From Xenorhabdus bovienii SS-2004 (GTDB taxonomy: Bacteria > Pseudomonadota > Gammaproteobacteria > Enterobacterales > Enterobacteriaceae): DNA of 64,000 nt. Below are positions 50,844-60,018 of the stretch, piece by piece (the first letter of the stretch is position 1; each line of letters starts with the position of its first letter). A model generated the notes under the pieces. The model had not been told where the DNA came from, did not search any database, and saw nothing but the letters and a program-made list of their open reading frames with translations. The stretch spans positions 3,472,001 to 3,536,000 of the forward strand of contig NC_013892.1 in NCBI RefSeq assembly GCF_000027225.1, written 5' to 3'. The position numbers and the translations under genes are program-made.

Positions 50844-51890
50844 ATGAAAATTATCGGAATTTCAGGTTTATTACCGTCAAGATGCGTAACTAATGGTGAT
50901 GTACTTAATTTAATAGAGCAGCATTCAAAAAAAACTTTCCAGGGTGATTTTCCCAAAACACTAAGAACAATTCAACGGTTACTGGAAAAAACAGGACTTG
51001 AAAGCAGATATTGGCTGGGTGAAGGTGAAAAACCGATGCGTCTGATGGAAGAAGCTTTTGAACAGGCTTTGAGACAGGCGAATATCAAAAAATCTGAAAT
51101 TGATCTATTGATTTACCCTAACGTAACTCGTGGTTTCACTGAGCCTGCAAACAGTACTTTTATTGCAAAAGCTTTAGGATTGAATTGCCGGAATTATGAT
51201 GTTCTTGATGCTTGTAATGGTTGGGTAACGGCAATGGATATTATTAATGGTAAAATGAAAGCGGGTGAAATACGTTATGCGGCTATTATTAATATGGAAT
51301 TTGGCATGTCTGAAGGCGGTCCATTCAGAAAGAATTTTTCTTTGAATTCTGCTTCTGAATTGGCCTATAAATATCCTAGTTTTACAATAGGTGAAGCGGC
51401 TTCTGTAACCATATTGAGTAATGAAGATACAGATAATTTTAAATTTGATTATATCAGCAGACCCGATTTATGTGACATATGTAATATCTCTTTACCTAAT
51501 TGGGAATTGTTTTGCAATGATAGTGATATTGAGCTTATTTCCCCTCTGGGAGGTAAATATCAGTTCAATTCATATGCCGCAGCACTCCATGAATATGCAG
51601 GAGAAGAAGTGCCCAAGGTATTCAAACAGCATAATATTGCCAGTAGTGATATCCATAAGATTTTCATTCATACAGGTGCACCAAATATGTGGGATGGCTT
51701 TGGTAAAGCCGTCGATGCCGCCGATAAAATGCACAATATCGGCCAGAAAACCGGTAACATTATTACTGCTTCTATTCCTTTTGGCATCGCTGATGCTCTT
51801 GGGAAAGATCAGGTCGAAAGAGATAAACTTTGCATGGGATGGGCAGGCAGTGGTGGAATGGTATTTTCCGCGATGTCGTTTAAATTATAA
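50844..51890 (+). CDS. Stand-alone ketoacyl synthase III-like enzyme (PpyS/OleA-like candidate)
   Basis: A 348-residue thiolase-fold condensing enzyme of the FabH/OleA group. The nucleophile is Cys124 (VLDACNGWVTAMD), with His276 (IFIHTGAPNMW) and Asn305 (KTGNIITASIPFG) completing the triad. Glu100 (RGFTEPANSTF) lies 24 residues before the Cys. As I recall, OleA and the Photorhabdus photopyrone synthase PpyS use a glutamate placed like this to deprotonate the second acyl chain, whereas FabH lacks it. It is not the housekeeping FabH: it stands alone, outside any fab or plsX context. It is AT-rich and flanked by gene-free regions. A weak AGAGAG site precedes the ATG. Confidence 0.8.
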   Translation: MKIIGISGLLPSRCVTNGDVLNLIEQHSKKTFQGDFPKTLRTIQRLLEKTGLESRYWLGEGEKPMRLMEEAFEQALRQANIKKSEIDLLIYPNVTRGFTEPANSTFIAKALGLNCRNYDVLDACNGWVTAMDIINGKMKAGEIRYAAIINMEFGMSEGGPFRKNFSLNSASELAYKYPSFTIGEAASVTILSNEDTDNFKFDYISRPDLCDICNISLPNWELFCNDSDIELISPLGGKYQFNSYAAALHEYAGEEVPKVFKQHNIASSDIHKIFIHTGAPNMWDGFGKAVDAADKMHNIGQKTGNIITASIPFGIADALGKDQVERDKLCMGWAGSGGMVFSAMSFKL

Positions 51891-52423
51891 TTAATCTTTC
51901 TTCTGCTTTATTTAACTGCTGACTGAATATATAAACTTAAAATTTATGATAATGATTCTGCTTGTTTAATATAATGATTTCTATATAGAAAAATAATACG
52001 ATGGATAGATTTAGTTAGCAAATATTAAGAATGATTTCAGTTGGTCTGGTGAATAAAAATAGAGTCTTTTTGATTGTGTTAGCAGGGGAATATTTCTCCT
52101 TAAATGACATAGACAGTCAATGACAAAGTGGAAAAATCACACGATTTTTCCACTATTTGAATTCAGGTAATGGCCATGATTAAAATTAACTTGTTCAATA
52201 ATCCTTCTATAAATAGCTTAACGTGATGCTAATTATCGGTAAATCAGCCTTATCAATGTCGTGAATTTATTCGGCTAATAGGCATTATGCTCATTTTCTA
52301 TTTAAATAGACTTTTCCTATAACAATATCTATTATTTTACCGTTTTATGTTAGCGGTATCCGCCTGTATAAGTAATCTGACAGGCTCAATTGAAAATTTA
52401 TTCAGATTCAGGAAGACATTATA
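51891..52423. other. 533-base AT-rich gap with a terminator-like hairpin
   Basis: AGTGGAAAAATC (52127-52138) pairs perfectly with GATTTTTCCACT (52143-52154) around ACAC, about 240 bases after the ketosynthase stop. No gene is seen. The promoter of the lipoprotein operon should be in the last 200 bases. Confidence 0.55.
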
Positions 52424-53095
52424 ATGAAAAGTAAATTCACTCTGGCTTCACTTTGTTTGGCTTCTCTTATGCTGGCAGGATGTGCGACAGAATCATCTTC
52501 AACTCTTCAGGTTCAAAAAGTCTCTTCGTATAACACTATTTATCAAGGTATCCGCAGTCCTATCGCTGTGGGTAAATTTGAAAATCGCTCAAGCTATCAG
52601 AATGGCATTTTCTCTGACGGTATTGATCGTTTAGGCAATCAATCAAAAACAACGCTGGTGACACATTTACAGCAGACCGGCCGCTTCAATGTGTTGGAGC
52701 GTACCAACATGGCAGAATTGCAAACGGAAGCCGGTTTGCAGGGTAAAGCCCAGAAGCTGAAAGGGGCTAACTATGTCATTACGGGTGCTGTGACTGAATT
52801 TGGCCGTAAGGAAGTGGGTGACCATCAATTATGGGGCATTTTGGGACGTGGTAAATCACAGGTTGCCTATGCAAAAGTGATGCTTAATGTTGTTAATGTT
52901 GAAACTTCTGAAGTTATCTTCTCCTCAGCAGGGGCAGGAGAATATAAATTATCCAGCCGTGAAATTATTGGATTTGGCGGCGCATCCGGTTACGACTCAA
53001 CTCTGAATGGCAAGGTGTTGGATTTGGCGATTCGTGAAGCAGTCAACGACCTTGTGGCAGGTATTGAAAGTGGCGCATGGAAGCCAGTTAACTAA
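52424..53095 (+). CDS. CsgG/HfaB-family lipoprotein
   Basis: A 223-residue lipoprotein with the lipobox LMLAGC (lipidated Cys20). The body matches the CsgG family: IAVGKFENRSSYQNGIFSDG, then LVTHLQQTGRFNVLERTNMA, GANYVITGAVTEFGRKEVGD and AIREAVNDLVAGIESGAW. CsgG itself forms the curli secretion pore, but this protein is shorter, has no csg neighbours and lacks an obvious pore-forming context. It is the first gene of a three-lipoprotein operon with DUF4810 and DUF799 genes, a set that recurs in other proteobacteria. Confidence 0.88.
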   Translation: MKSKFTLASLCLASLMLAGCATESSSTLQVQKVSSYNTIYQGIRSPIAVGKFENRSSYQNGIFSDGIDRLGNQSKTTLVTHLQQTGRFNVLERTNMAELQTEAGLQGKAQKLKGANYVITGAVTEFGRKEVGDHQLWGILGRGKSQVAYAKVMLNVVNVETSEVIFSSAGAGEYKLSSREIIGFGGASGYDSTLNGKVLDLAIREAVNDLVAGIESGAWKPVN

Positions 53096-53116
53096 TTATA
53101 TCGGGAAGATAGTTTA

Positions 53117-53473
53117 ATGTTTTTGATGAAAAAGACGGGGATATTGTTAGGGATATTACTGTTGGCGGGCTGTGTCAACGCGCCGAAGACCATTTACGAA
53201 TGGGGTGATTACCAGCCAACAGTTTATCAATACTATCAACAGGACAAAATGGGGCTACAGGAGCAGATTCAAGCGTTGCAGAAGGTGATTGAATTAGCCA
53301 AAGCAAAAGATAAGTCAGTTCCTCCTGGCCTGCATGCTCAAATGGGGTTGCTTTACAGTCAAACAGGCAAAATTGATGAGGCCTTTCAGCAGTTTGTCAT
53401 AGAGAAAAGCTTATTTCCTGAAGCGGCAGCTTATATGGATTTCCTGTTGAGCAAAAGTAAGGGAGTGAAATAA
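53117..53473 (+). CDS. DUF4810 lipoprotein
   Basis: A 118-residue lipoprotein with the lipobox LLLAGC (lipidated Cys19) and the DUF4810 pattern: YEWGDYQPTVYQYYQQDKMG, a helical region with LQEQIQALQKVIELAKA, then PPGLHAQMGLLYSQTGKIDE and FPEAAAYMDFLL. The second half resembles a tetratricopeptide-like helical pair. It lies 21 bases after the CsgG-like gene and its stop overlaps the next start by one base. Role unknown; probably a scaffold in the complex. Confidence 0.87.
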   Translation: MFLMKKTGILLGILLLAGCVNAPKTIYEWGDYQPTVYQYYQQDKMGLQEQIQALQKVIELAKAKDKSVPPGLHAQMGLLYSQTGKIDEAFQQFVIEKSLFPEAAAYMDFLLSKSKGVK

Positions 53474-54132
53474 TGAACCGTTTTTGGGGCGCGATTGGTG
53501 CTTTATTATTGCTGACACTGACCGGATGTGTTCAACAAAAACCTTATGATTATACGGCTCTACGGGAAAGTAAGCCTAAATCCATTCTGGTACTGCCCGC
53601 AGTGAACAAATCCGTGGAAATACAAGCTGGAGGCAGCCTGATTTCTCAGGTGACTTACCCACTGGCTGAATCTGGCTATTACGTTTTTCCGGTTGCGGTG
53701 GTTGAAGAAACATTCCGACAGAATGGTGTGACAGAAGCGCAGGATGTCCAAAATATCAGCTATAAGAAGCTGCATGATATTTTTGGTGCAGATGCTGCGC
53801 TTTATCTGGATATCACGCAATACGGTACACAATATCTAGTCATTAGCAGCGATACTCGTGTCAGCGCAGCAGCCCGTTTAGTTGATCTACGCAGTGGCAA
53901 GCAACTGTGGCGTGGTACGGCGACAGCCTCTTCAACAGAAAATGATAATTACTCCAGTGGTGGGCTGGTAGGAATGTTAGTCTCTGCGGCTATTTCTCAA
54001 ATCGCGAATACGATCACTGACAGAGGCCATGATATTGCAGGCATTGCCAGTCATCGTCTGTTAAGCGCGGGTCAATATGGCCGATTGCTGTATGGGCCGC
54101 GTTCAGAACACTACGGTAAAGAGAAATTATAA
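53473..54132 (+). CDS. DUF799 (GNA1162-like) lipoprotein
   Basis: A 219-residue lipoprotein with the lipobox LTLTGC (lipidated Cys19). DUF799 features are SKPKSILVLPAVNKSVEIQA in overlapping form, then YPLAESGYYVFPVAVVEETF, the ADAALYLDITQYG strand and the LVDLRSGKQLWRGTATASS block. The family includes neisserial GNA1162, which has a TolB-like N-terminal fold. It shares one base with the upstream stop codon, so the three lipoproteins are made together. A strong terminator follows. Confidence 0.88.
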   Translation: MNRFWGAIGALLLLTLTGCVQQKPYDYTALRESKPKSILVLPAVNKSVEIQAGGSLISQVTYPLAESGYYVFPVAVVEETFRQNGVTEAQDVQNISYKKLHDIFGADAALYLDITQYGTQYLVISSDTRVSAAARLVDLRSGKQLWRGTATASSTENDNYSSGGLVGMLVSAAISQIANTITDRGHDIAGIASHRLLSAGQYGRLLYGPRSEHYGKEKL

Positions 54133-54155
54133 TTTTTTGTGTTATCAGCGTGAAA

Positions 54156-54182
54156 AATGCCGCAAATATTCTTTGCGGCATT
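54156..54182. terminator. Terminator of the lipoprotein operon, shared with the MATE gene
   Basis: AATGCCGCAAA (54156-54166) pairs with TTTGCGGCATT (54172-54182), followed by GTTTATTTTTT on the plus strand and TTTTTCAC on the minus strand. It separates convergent genes. Confidence 0.92.
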
Positions 54183-54209
54183 GTTTATTTTTTACATCTA
54201 TTCCAGATA

Positions 54210-55550
54210 TCAAATATCCAATCGCTTGGATTGCCATCTTTTGGACTTCCAGCGCCAAGCGTTCACAAGCCCTCGCACCCATTCATCGCAGAAGAAGCCA
54301 ATCCAGATCCCCAGAATGCCCATATTCATCACGATCCCCAGAAAATAGCCGACAGGAATGGAAATACACCACATGAAAATCAGTGCAGTGTAGAGCGGGA
54401 AGCGGGCGTCACCGGAAGCGCGCAGGGCATTGACCATCACAATATTGAAGGTGCGCCCTGGCTCCAGAAATACCGATAGTAGGAACAGAGGCAGCAGAAG
54501 TTCAATAATCTTTTTATCTTCCGTCATCATGTTGAGGAGTGGCTCCCGCAGTATCCAGAAAACCAGTACGACACCAGACGTAACGATAACCCCGATTTTC
54601 AGGCTATTTAATCCGCGGATATAGGCATCTTCGAAGCGTTTTGCGCCCACAAGGTGCCCAACCATAATTTCATTGCCAATACTGATGGAAATGCCGAACA
54701 ACATAATGAACAGCGATAACTGGAAATACATGGTTTGTGCGGCCAGAGAAGTTTCCCCCATCAGACCGATAAATGCCTGCGCGGCCATATATTGCAGTAT
54801 CCACACCAGATTTTCACCGGCAGCAGGCAAGCCGATATGCAGGATTTTGCCCAGCATATTTTTCGACCAGTGTATGAGCAATCTGGGGTTGAACTTAATC
54901 TTCAAGCCATAAAACAGCAGCCCACTGAGTAAAATAATCGCGACAGTACGGCCAAACACGGTAGACCACGCCACGCCTTCCAGCCCATATTTAGGTAATC
55001 CAAAGAACCCATACAGAACAACCATATTGCCGACAATGGTGAGCAGATTGGCAATCAGGGTGACATACATGGCAGTTTTCGACTTACCATAAACCCGCAG
55101 ACAGGCGGCGAGAATGATAGAAATAGCTTCTGGAATCAGACAGATACCCAGAACCCGCAGATAAGCGCTCCCATCTTCCATCAGGTTTTCGGGCAAATTC
55201 ATGATGTGCAGGATTTTATAACCGAAGAAAACCGTGACCAGCGCACAACCAAGACCCAGTACGAAATTGAAAGCAATGGAGATATGAATAGCTTGGCTGG
55301 CTTTATCCCGCTTTCCTGAACCAAGATACTGCGCGATTACAACACTGCAACCTACACTGATGAAATTGAAAATCGTAATGCAGAGATCGAAAACAAGATT
55401 GCCTCCCCCCATGGCAGCCAGATAAGCCGAAGAAATATGGCTGACCATATAGGTATTAATTAATAACGTCGCCATGTGAAGAAAAATATCAATGAAGATC
55501 GGCCAGCTCAGTGAGAAAAGCGAGCGATCAACAACATCAGATTGATGCAT
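54210..55550 (-). CDS. MATE-family efflux transporter
   Basis: A 446-residue, 12-helix exporter of the MATE/NorM family, in two homologous halves. Family positions include LSWPIFIDIFLHMATLLINT at the start, ARCLRVYGKSKTAMY-like AACLRVYGKSKTAMYVTLIA, and in the second half the LGIGNE-like ISIGNEIMVGHLVGAKRFED followed by VNALRASGDARFPLYTALIF. It is close to the EmmdR/YeeO group of enterobacterial MATE pumps. These use sodium or proton gradients to expel cationic drugs. Substrate unknown. Single gene. Confidence 0.88.
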   Translation of the reverse strand: MHQSDVVDRSLFSLSWPIFIDIFLHMATLLINTYMVSHISSAYLAAMGGGNLVFDLCITIFNFISVGCSVVIAQYLGSGKRDKASQAIHISIAFNFVLGLGCALVTVFFGYKILHIMNLPENLMEDGSAYLRVLGICLIPEAISIILAACLRVYGKSKTAMYVTLIANLLTIVGNMVVLYGFFGLPKYGLEGVAWSTVFGRTVAIILLSGLLFYGLKIKFNPRLLIHWSKNMLGKILHIGLPAAGENLVWILQYMAAQAFIGLMGETSLAAQTMYFQLSLFIMLFGISISIGNEIMVGHLVGAKRFEDAYIRGLNSLKIGVIVTSGVVLVFWILREPLLNMMTEDKKIIELLLPLFLLSVFLEPGRTFNIVMVNALRASGDARFPLYTALIFMWCISIPVGYFLGIVMNMGILGIWIGFFCDEWVRGLVNAWRWKSKRWQSKRLDI

Positions 55551-55694
55551 TGTAAAACCTATCTATTGAAGTGAAATGAATGGTCTTTTTACGGTGTGAC
55601 ATACCTAGAAAGTGTAGGTGATTCTACAAGGTTTATTGGTCAGTTGGTAGGCGGATTACGTTATTTGCACCGATGGCACAGGGAAGGACTGGGG

Positions 55695-55727
55695 ATAAAA
55701 AATCTCCTGCGGTAGAAACCGCAGGAG
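55695..55727 (-). terminator. Terminator of the Afu-type ABC operon
   Basis: CTCCTGCGG (55704-55712) pairs with CCGCAGGAG (55719-55727) around a 6-base loop. On the minus strand the stem is followed by ATTTTTTAT. It lies about 20 bases after the ATPase gene stop. Confidence 0.93.
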
Positions 55728-55745
55728 TCTGACGCCAGACTAACT

Positions 55746-56795
55746 CTAAATTTCCTCTTCCAGAACAAACATGCCAACCAGATGAATTTCCAGATAGTAC
55801 TCTTCACCGACACGCGGTTGCAGTTGTGTGGCATTGATCTGTAACAACAGGGTTTGCCCATGCCAATCAACCGTCACCTCATATTGCGCTCCCATATAGG
55901 CCACATAACTGACTTTGCAACGTTGGCTTTCACTTCCCTGTTGGTTCAGAGTCATGGCTTCAGGGCGAATGCCTACCGTAATGGAAGAGCGGGTTGTCGT
56001 AAAATGCGCAGGTCGGGGCAACCGATATCGGAAGATTTCCACATAATCCAACCCTAATGTGGCCGGAAAAATATTGGCGTCCCCCATAAAACTTGCCATA
56101 AATCGTGAGGCTGGATGGCGATAGAGTGTTTGTGGCGAGCCAATCTGCATAATTTTGCCTTTATTCATCACCAGCACGGTATCAGAAACGGCAAAGGCTT
56201 CACTTTGGTCGTGAGTCACGTAGAGGGAAGTGATATTAAAGCGTTGCTGTAATTCGCGGATTTTCTCTCGCATATTGCGGCGCAGGTTGGCATCAAGGTT
56301 GCTCAATGGCTCATCGAATAGCAGAACTTTAGGCTTGAGGATCAACGCACGAGCCAAGGCGACCCGCTGCTGTTGTCCACCAGAGATCTGGTCAACATAG
56401 CGATCTTCAAATCCGGCTAAATCAACCAATTCCAGCGCTTCCCTGACTTGCTCGCGAATTTCTGCTTTTGGCCGCCCCTGCATTTTCAGCCCGTAACCGA
56501 TGTTTTCGCCCAAAGACAGATGAGGAAAAAGTGCATAAGACTGGAATACCATACAAATATCCCGTTGCTGGATGGAACGTTCTGTCACATCCTCACTATC
56601 AATGAAAATATTTCCTTCGCTGGGCTTTTCCAAACCAGCAACTAAACGTAGTACGGTGGTTTTACCGCATCCTGATGGCCCCAGCAGAGTTACCATATGC
56701 CCTTGAGGAATGGATAAGTTCAGGGAGTCGATCACGGCGTTGCTACCGAACCGTTTAGTCACATTTTTTAGCTCGACAAAATGTTGTTGTGTCAT
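55746..56795 (-). CDS. ABC transporter ATP-binding protein, AfuC/FbpC-like
   Basis: A 349-residue ATPase of a solute importer. Walker [11 protein letters not shown]-loop [12 protein letters not shown], signature [14 protein letters not shown], Walker [16 protein letters not shown] and the H-loop [10 protein letters not shown] are intact. A C-terminal TOBE-type domain of about 110 residues follows, as in FbpC and PotA. It lies 15 bases after the permease gene. Usual annotation would be ferric-iron transport; the binding protein suggests a sugar-phosphate alternative. Confidence 0.93.
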   Translation of the reverse strand: MTQQHFVELKNVTKRFGSNAVIDSLNLSIPQGHMVTLLGPSGCGKTTVLRLVAGLEKPSEGNIFIDSEDVTERSIQQRDICMVFQSYALFPHLSLGENIGYGLKMQGRPKAEIREQVREALELVDLAGFEDRYVDQISGGQQQRVALARALILKPKVLLFDEPLSNLDANLRRNMREKIRELQQRFNITSLYVTHDQSEAFAVSDTVLVMNKGKIMQIGSPQTLYRHPASRFMASFMGDANIFPATLGLDYVEIFRYRLPRPAHFTTTRSSITVGIRPEAMTLNQQGSESQRCKVSYVAYMGAQYEVTVDWHGQTLLLQINATQLQPRVGEEYYLEIHLVGMFVLEEEI

Positions 56796-56810
56796 CTTAT
56801 CACTCCGTGA

Positions 56811-58889
56811 TTACTGGGTGTTTTTGGCTTTCGAACGGGAAATTCGCGCTTCGCCAACCAAATAGTCAAACAGGAAAATCACCGCCAGCATGACGACGAT
56901 CAGAATCGAGCCATAAGCGATAGCCAGACCATATTCACCATCTTCAACGCGGTTCAGAATATAGGCCGTTGCCACGCGGGTGTCTGGTGTCACTAAAAAT
57001 ACGATGGCGCTGACGGTAGTAATGGCACGGACAAAACTGTAAATCAGCGCGGATAAAATGGCGGGGCGTAAGAGCGGCAGCAAAATGTGAAAGATTGTTC
57101 TCATCGAACCTGCCCGCAGACTGAGAGAGGCTTCATCCAGCGATTTATCAATTTGCCCAAGTCCGGCGATACCCGCCCGAATGCCAACGGGGACGTTCCG
57201 CATTGTCATGGAAACGATAATAATCACCGCTGTGCCAGTGAGGTAAAATGGAGCATCATTGAAGGCCAGTATATAGGACACGCCAGCTACCGTACCGGGA
57301 ACGGCAAAACAGAGCATGGTTGTAAATTCAATGGCTTTTTTGCCTCGGAATTCTTGTCGTACTACGACATAGGCAATTAACAGACCCAAAATAGCCGTAA
57401 TGGGAGCGGCAATACCCGCATAAAGCAGCGTATCCAGCAGTGAAGGCCATGCACCGTCACTCATTCCCTGACCAAATAGATTGATGAAATTATCCAGTGT
57501 TAGTGTGTAATCTACGCCCCAGTTCACCGTGAAACTGCCGTAGAAAATACTGCCATACAACAGAATATTGAAAGTCACCCAGATAAACAGAGTAGTACAA
57601 ACGCCCCATACCAGAGAAACAGGTAATGGCTGCACATCACCACGGTATGATTTACCGGAAACCGTGACGTAAGAACGTTTGCCGATCCACATATACTGGA
57701 TACAGAAAACCAATAGCGAGAAGACTAATAATGATGCACCAAGCGTACTGGCAGACTGATAATCAAGTTGTGAACCCGTAATATAAAAATAAATCTGGGT
57801 TGCCAGTACATCGAAGTTACCGCCCAATACCAGTGGATTACTGAAATCTGCCAGTGATTGAACAACTACAATCAGGAAAGCATTGGCCAGAGCGGGTTTC
57901 AGCAGAGGAAGAAAGACATGGAAAAACGTTTGATAGCGATTGGCTCGCAGGGTATAGGAGGCTTCTTCCAGTGATGGGTGGATCGTCTTGATGGCACCAT
58001 CCAGAATCATGAAGGCCATCGGGGTAAATGCCAGCACTTGGGCGATCCAAATCCCTGTAAAACCGTATAACCAGTTGGTATTCGTCAGACCAAACCACGT
58101 TGCCATAAACTCGGTGATATAACCTGAGCGTCCCATCATCAGTGTTACACCTAAACCAACGACAAAAGGTGGTGTGACAATCGGTAAAATAGAAAAAATA
58201 CGACCGATGATGGCGGAACGTTTGGCGATTCTGGCGGTATAAATGGCCAGAATCAGCCCAAAAACAGTACATCCCACACCCACAGCAACGGAAAGCAGAA
58301 TTGAGTTGGCCATAACTTTAATGATGTGGGGCTGCCCCAATATAGAAATAAAGGCAAATGGCGCGAATTGATCAGCTTCATCCTTAAACATAGGGATAAA
58401 GATAGCGATACTGGGGAACAGAATAAATACGCCAACCAGCGCGGTGATCGCTACCAGTGAACCAATCACAAAACTATCACCGCCGAGCCATTCCAGACGG
58501 GTCAGGGCTAGAGTGATGATGGCTCCCAATGCAATAAACAGCACGATAGTAGCGTAACCTAGCCCACGTCCGGCCAATGTAGCACTAGTGATGATGAACA
58601 GCGTACATAACAGGGCATACCCGGCATCAAAATAGTGACGCTGACGTTGGTTGCGACTGGCGGGAGTCAGTGGACGTAATAACAATAGGGATGGCAGCAG
58701 GAACCACAATATGCTGCTATTGACACTATGCCAACTATAAGCTGCCAGTATTTCTTCTTGTGTCGACTCGAGAAGGCCGTAATCCAGACTCCATGATGGC
58801 AGCAGAGCAAATGATAGCCATGCCAGCATAATCCACCAGAAAACGGCATCCCGACCCTGCTTCTTGGGCAAGGTAAGGGTATGAGACAT
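56811..58889 (-). CDS. ABC transporter fused permease, AfuB/FbpB-like
   Basis: A 692-residue inner-membrane protein with two BPD_transp_1 domains. Each has an EAA loop that contacts the ATPase: LEEASYTLRANRYQTFFHVF (about residue 310) and LDEASLSLRAGSMRTIFHIL (about residue 595). About 14 hydrophobic segments are visible. This fused form is longer than FbpB (about 500) and typical of AfuB proteins. It lies between the binding-protein and ATPase genes; the 97-base gap upstream includes its ribosome site. Confidence 0.92.
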   Translation of the reverse strand: MSHTLTLPKKQGRDAVFWWIMLAWLSFALLPSWSLDYGLLESTQEEILAAYSWHSVNSSILWFLLPSLLLLRPLTPASRNQRQRHYFDAGYALLCTLFIITSATLAGRGLGYATIVLFIALGAIITLALTRLEWLGGDSFVIGSLVAITALVGVFILFPSIAIFIPMFKDEADQFAPFAFISILGQPHIIKVMANSILLSVAVGVGCTVFGLILAIYTARIAKRSAIIGRIFSILPIVTPPFVVGLGVTLMMGRSGYITEFMATWFGLTNTNWLYGFTGIWIAQVLAFTPMAFMILDGAIKTIHPSLEEASYTLRANRYQTFFHVFLPLLKPALANAFLIVVVQSLADFSNPLVLGGNFDVLATQIYFYITGSQLDYQSASTLGASLLVFSLLVFCIQYMWIGKRSYVTVSGKSYRGDVQPLPVSLVWGVCTTLFIWVTFNILLYGSIFYGSFTVNWGVDYTLTLDNFINLFGQGMSDGAWPSLLDTLLYAGIAAPITAILGLLIAYVVVRQEFRGKKAIEFTTMLCFAVPGTVAGVSYILAFNDAPFYLTGTAVIIIVSMTMRNVPVGIRAGIAGLGQIDKSLDEASLSLRAGSMRTIFHILLPLLRPAILSALIYSFVRAITTVSAIVFLVTPDTRVATAYILNRVEDGEYGLAIAYGSILIVVMLAVIFLFDYLVGEARISRSKAKNTQ

Positions 58890-58986
58890 AATTTCCCCGA
58901 TAATATTTAAATCACGTTATTGGGCAGCGAGGCATATTCAGGCTCGCTGCTTGAGCGGGTGTCACCGATGATGTGACAAAAAGGGA

Positions 58987-60018
58987 TTATTTACTCATTT
59001 TCACTTCAATCACCCATTTGTTGATCAATTCTTTGCGTACTTGGCTGGAGCCGTATTTATCCATATCATAATTGATGAGGTTTAATTCAGCAGGGTTCAG
59101 TGTTGTAGGTGAAGACTCTGCGGTGGTATTGGTCAGGATCTGATAGGATTTTCCCTTCTTCCAGCTCAACTCTTGAGCTTCTTTGGACAGCACCCAATCG
59201 ACAAATAATTTGGCGTTATCCAGATTGCGCGCATTCTTGATAATACTGACGCCGCCGATTTCATAGCCTGTTCCTTCACAGGGAGCAATGAGTTTCATTG
59301 GCGCGCCATTTTCAACTTCCAGTGAATAATCATGCAGGAAGCCAATGCCAATGGCGGTTTCACCACGGGCGGTGTTACGTGCTGGTGCAATGCCGGATTT
59401 GGTATATTGTGAAATATTACCATTGAGTTTTTTCAGATAATCGAACGCATTGTCTTCACCCCACAATTGGGCGAAGGTGGCTAATGCGGTGTAAGCTGTG
59501 CCTGAGCTTTGCGGATCAGCTATCTGGATTTCGCCTTTATATTCCGGTTTGATCAGATCTTTCCAGCAGGTTGGCACGGGCAGATTTTTCTCTTTCAGGC
59601 GTTCGGTATTTACACCAACGCCGAGAATGCCCATATAGACCGCAGAGGTATAGTTGCCTTTGCGTTTCGCCGGATCACGGAATTGAGGCATGATTTGCGC
59701 CAAATTCGGGGATTGATAAGGTTGTAAGAGATCTATTTCACCCGCCTGGGAATGGGGATCGAGAGTACCGCCGTACCATACATCTGCCTGTGGATTGCGT
59801 TTTTCTGCCTCGATTTTTGCCAATGTGCTACCGGAGCCATTGCGAACGAAGGTAGTTTTTACATTATATTTTTCACCGAAAGCTCGGGTTTCCGCTTCGC
59901 ACATGGCGTTGGTAGCATTGCAATAGACATTCAAACGGCCAGCCGCCTGTGCGTTATTGGTGATCACCGTCGCAGTTAATCCCATAGTGATGAGAGTAAA
60001 GAGAGATGTCAATTTCAT
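58987..60018 (-). CDS. ABC transporter periplasmic binding protein, AfuA-like
   Basis: A 343-residue secreted protein with a signal peptide cleaved near Ala26 (TNNAQAAG). It has the AfuA pattern LNVYCNATNAMCEAETRAFG, ADVWYGGTLDPHSQAGEIDL and GFLHDYSLEVENGAPMKLIA. It lacks the adjacent tyrosine pair that FbpA proteins use to hold ferric iron; there is no Tyr-Tyr anywhere. His229-Asp230 and Glu253 sit where, as I recall, AfuA of pathogens binds sugar phosphates. Two possible disulfides (Cys33/Cys40, Cys151/Cys247). First gene of the operon. Confidence 0.9.
   Translation of the reverse strand: MKLTSLFTLITMGLTATVITNNAQAAGRLNVYCNATNAMCEAETRAFGEKYNVKTTFVRNGSGSTLAKIEAEKRNPQADVWYGGTLDPHSQAGEIDLLQPYQSPNLAQIMPQFRDPAKRKGNYTSAVYMGILGVGVNTERLKEKNLPVPTCWKDLIKPEYKGEIQIADPQSSGTAYTALATFAQLWGEDNAFDYLKKLNGNISQYTKSGIAPARNTARGETAIGIGFLHDYSLEVENGAPMKLIAPCEGTGYEIGGVSIIKNARNLDNAKLFVDWVLSKEAQELSWKKGKSYQILTNTTAESSPTTLNPAELNLINYDMDKYGSSQVRKELINKWVIEVKMSK

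Noticed and set aside
52424..53095. Curli secretion channel CsgG proper
   Set aside because: The domain matches the wider CsgG family, but length, partners (DUF4810, DUF799) and lack of csgABDEF argue against a curli system.
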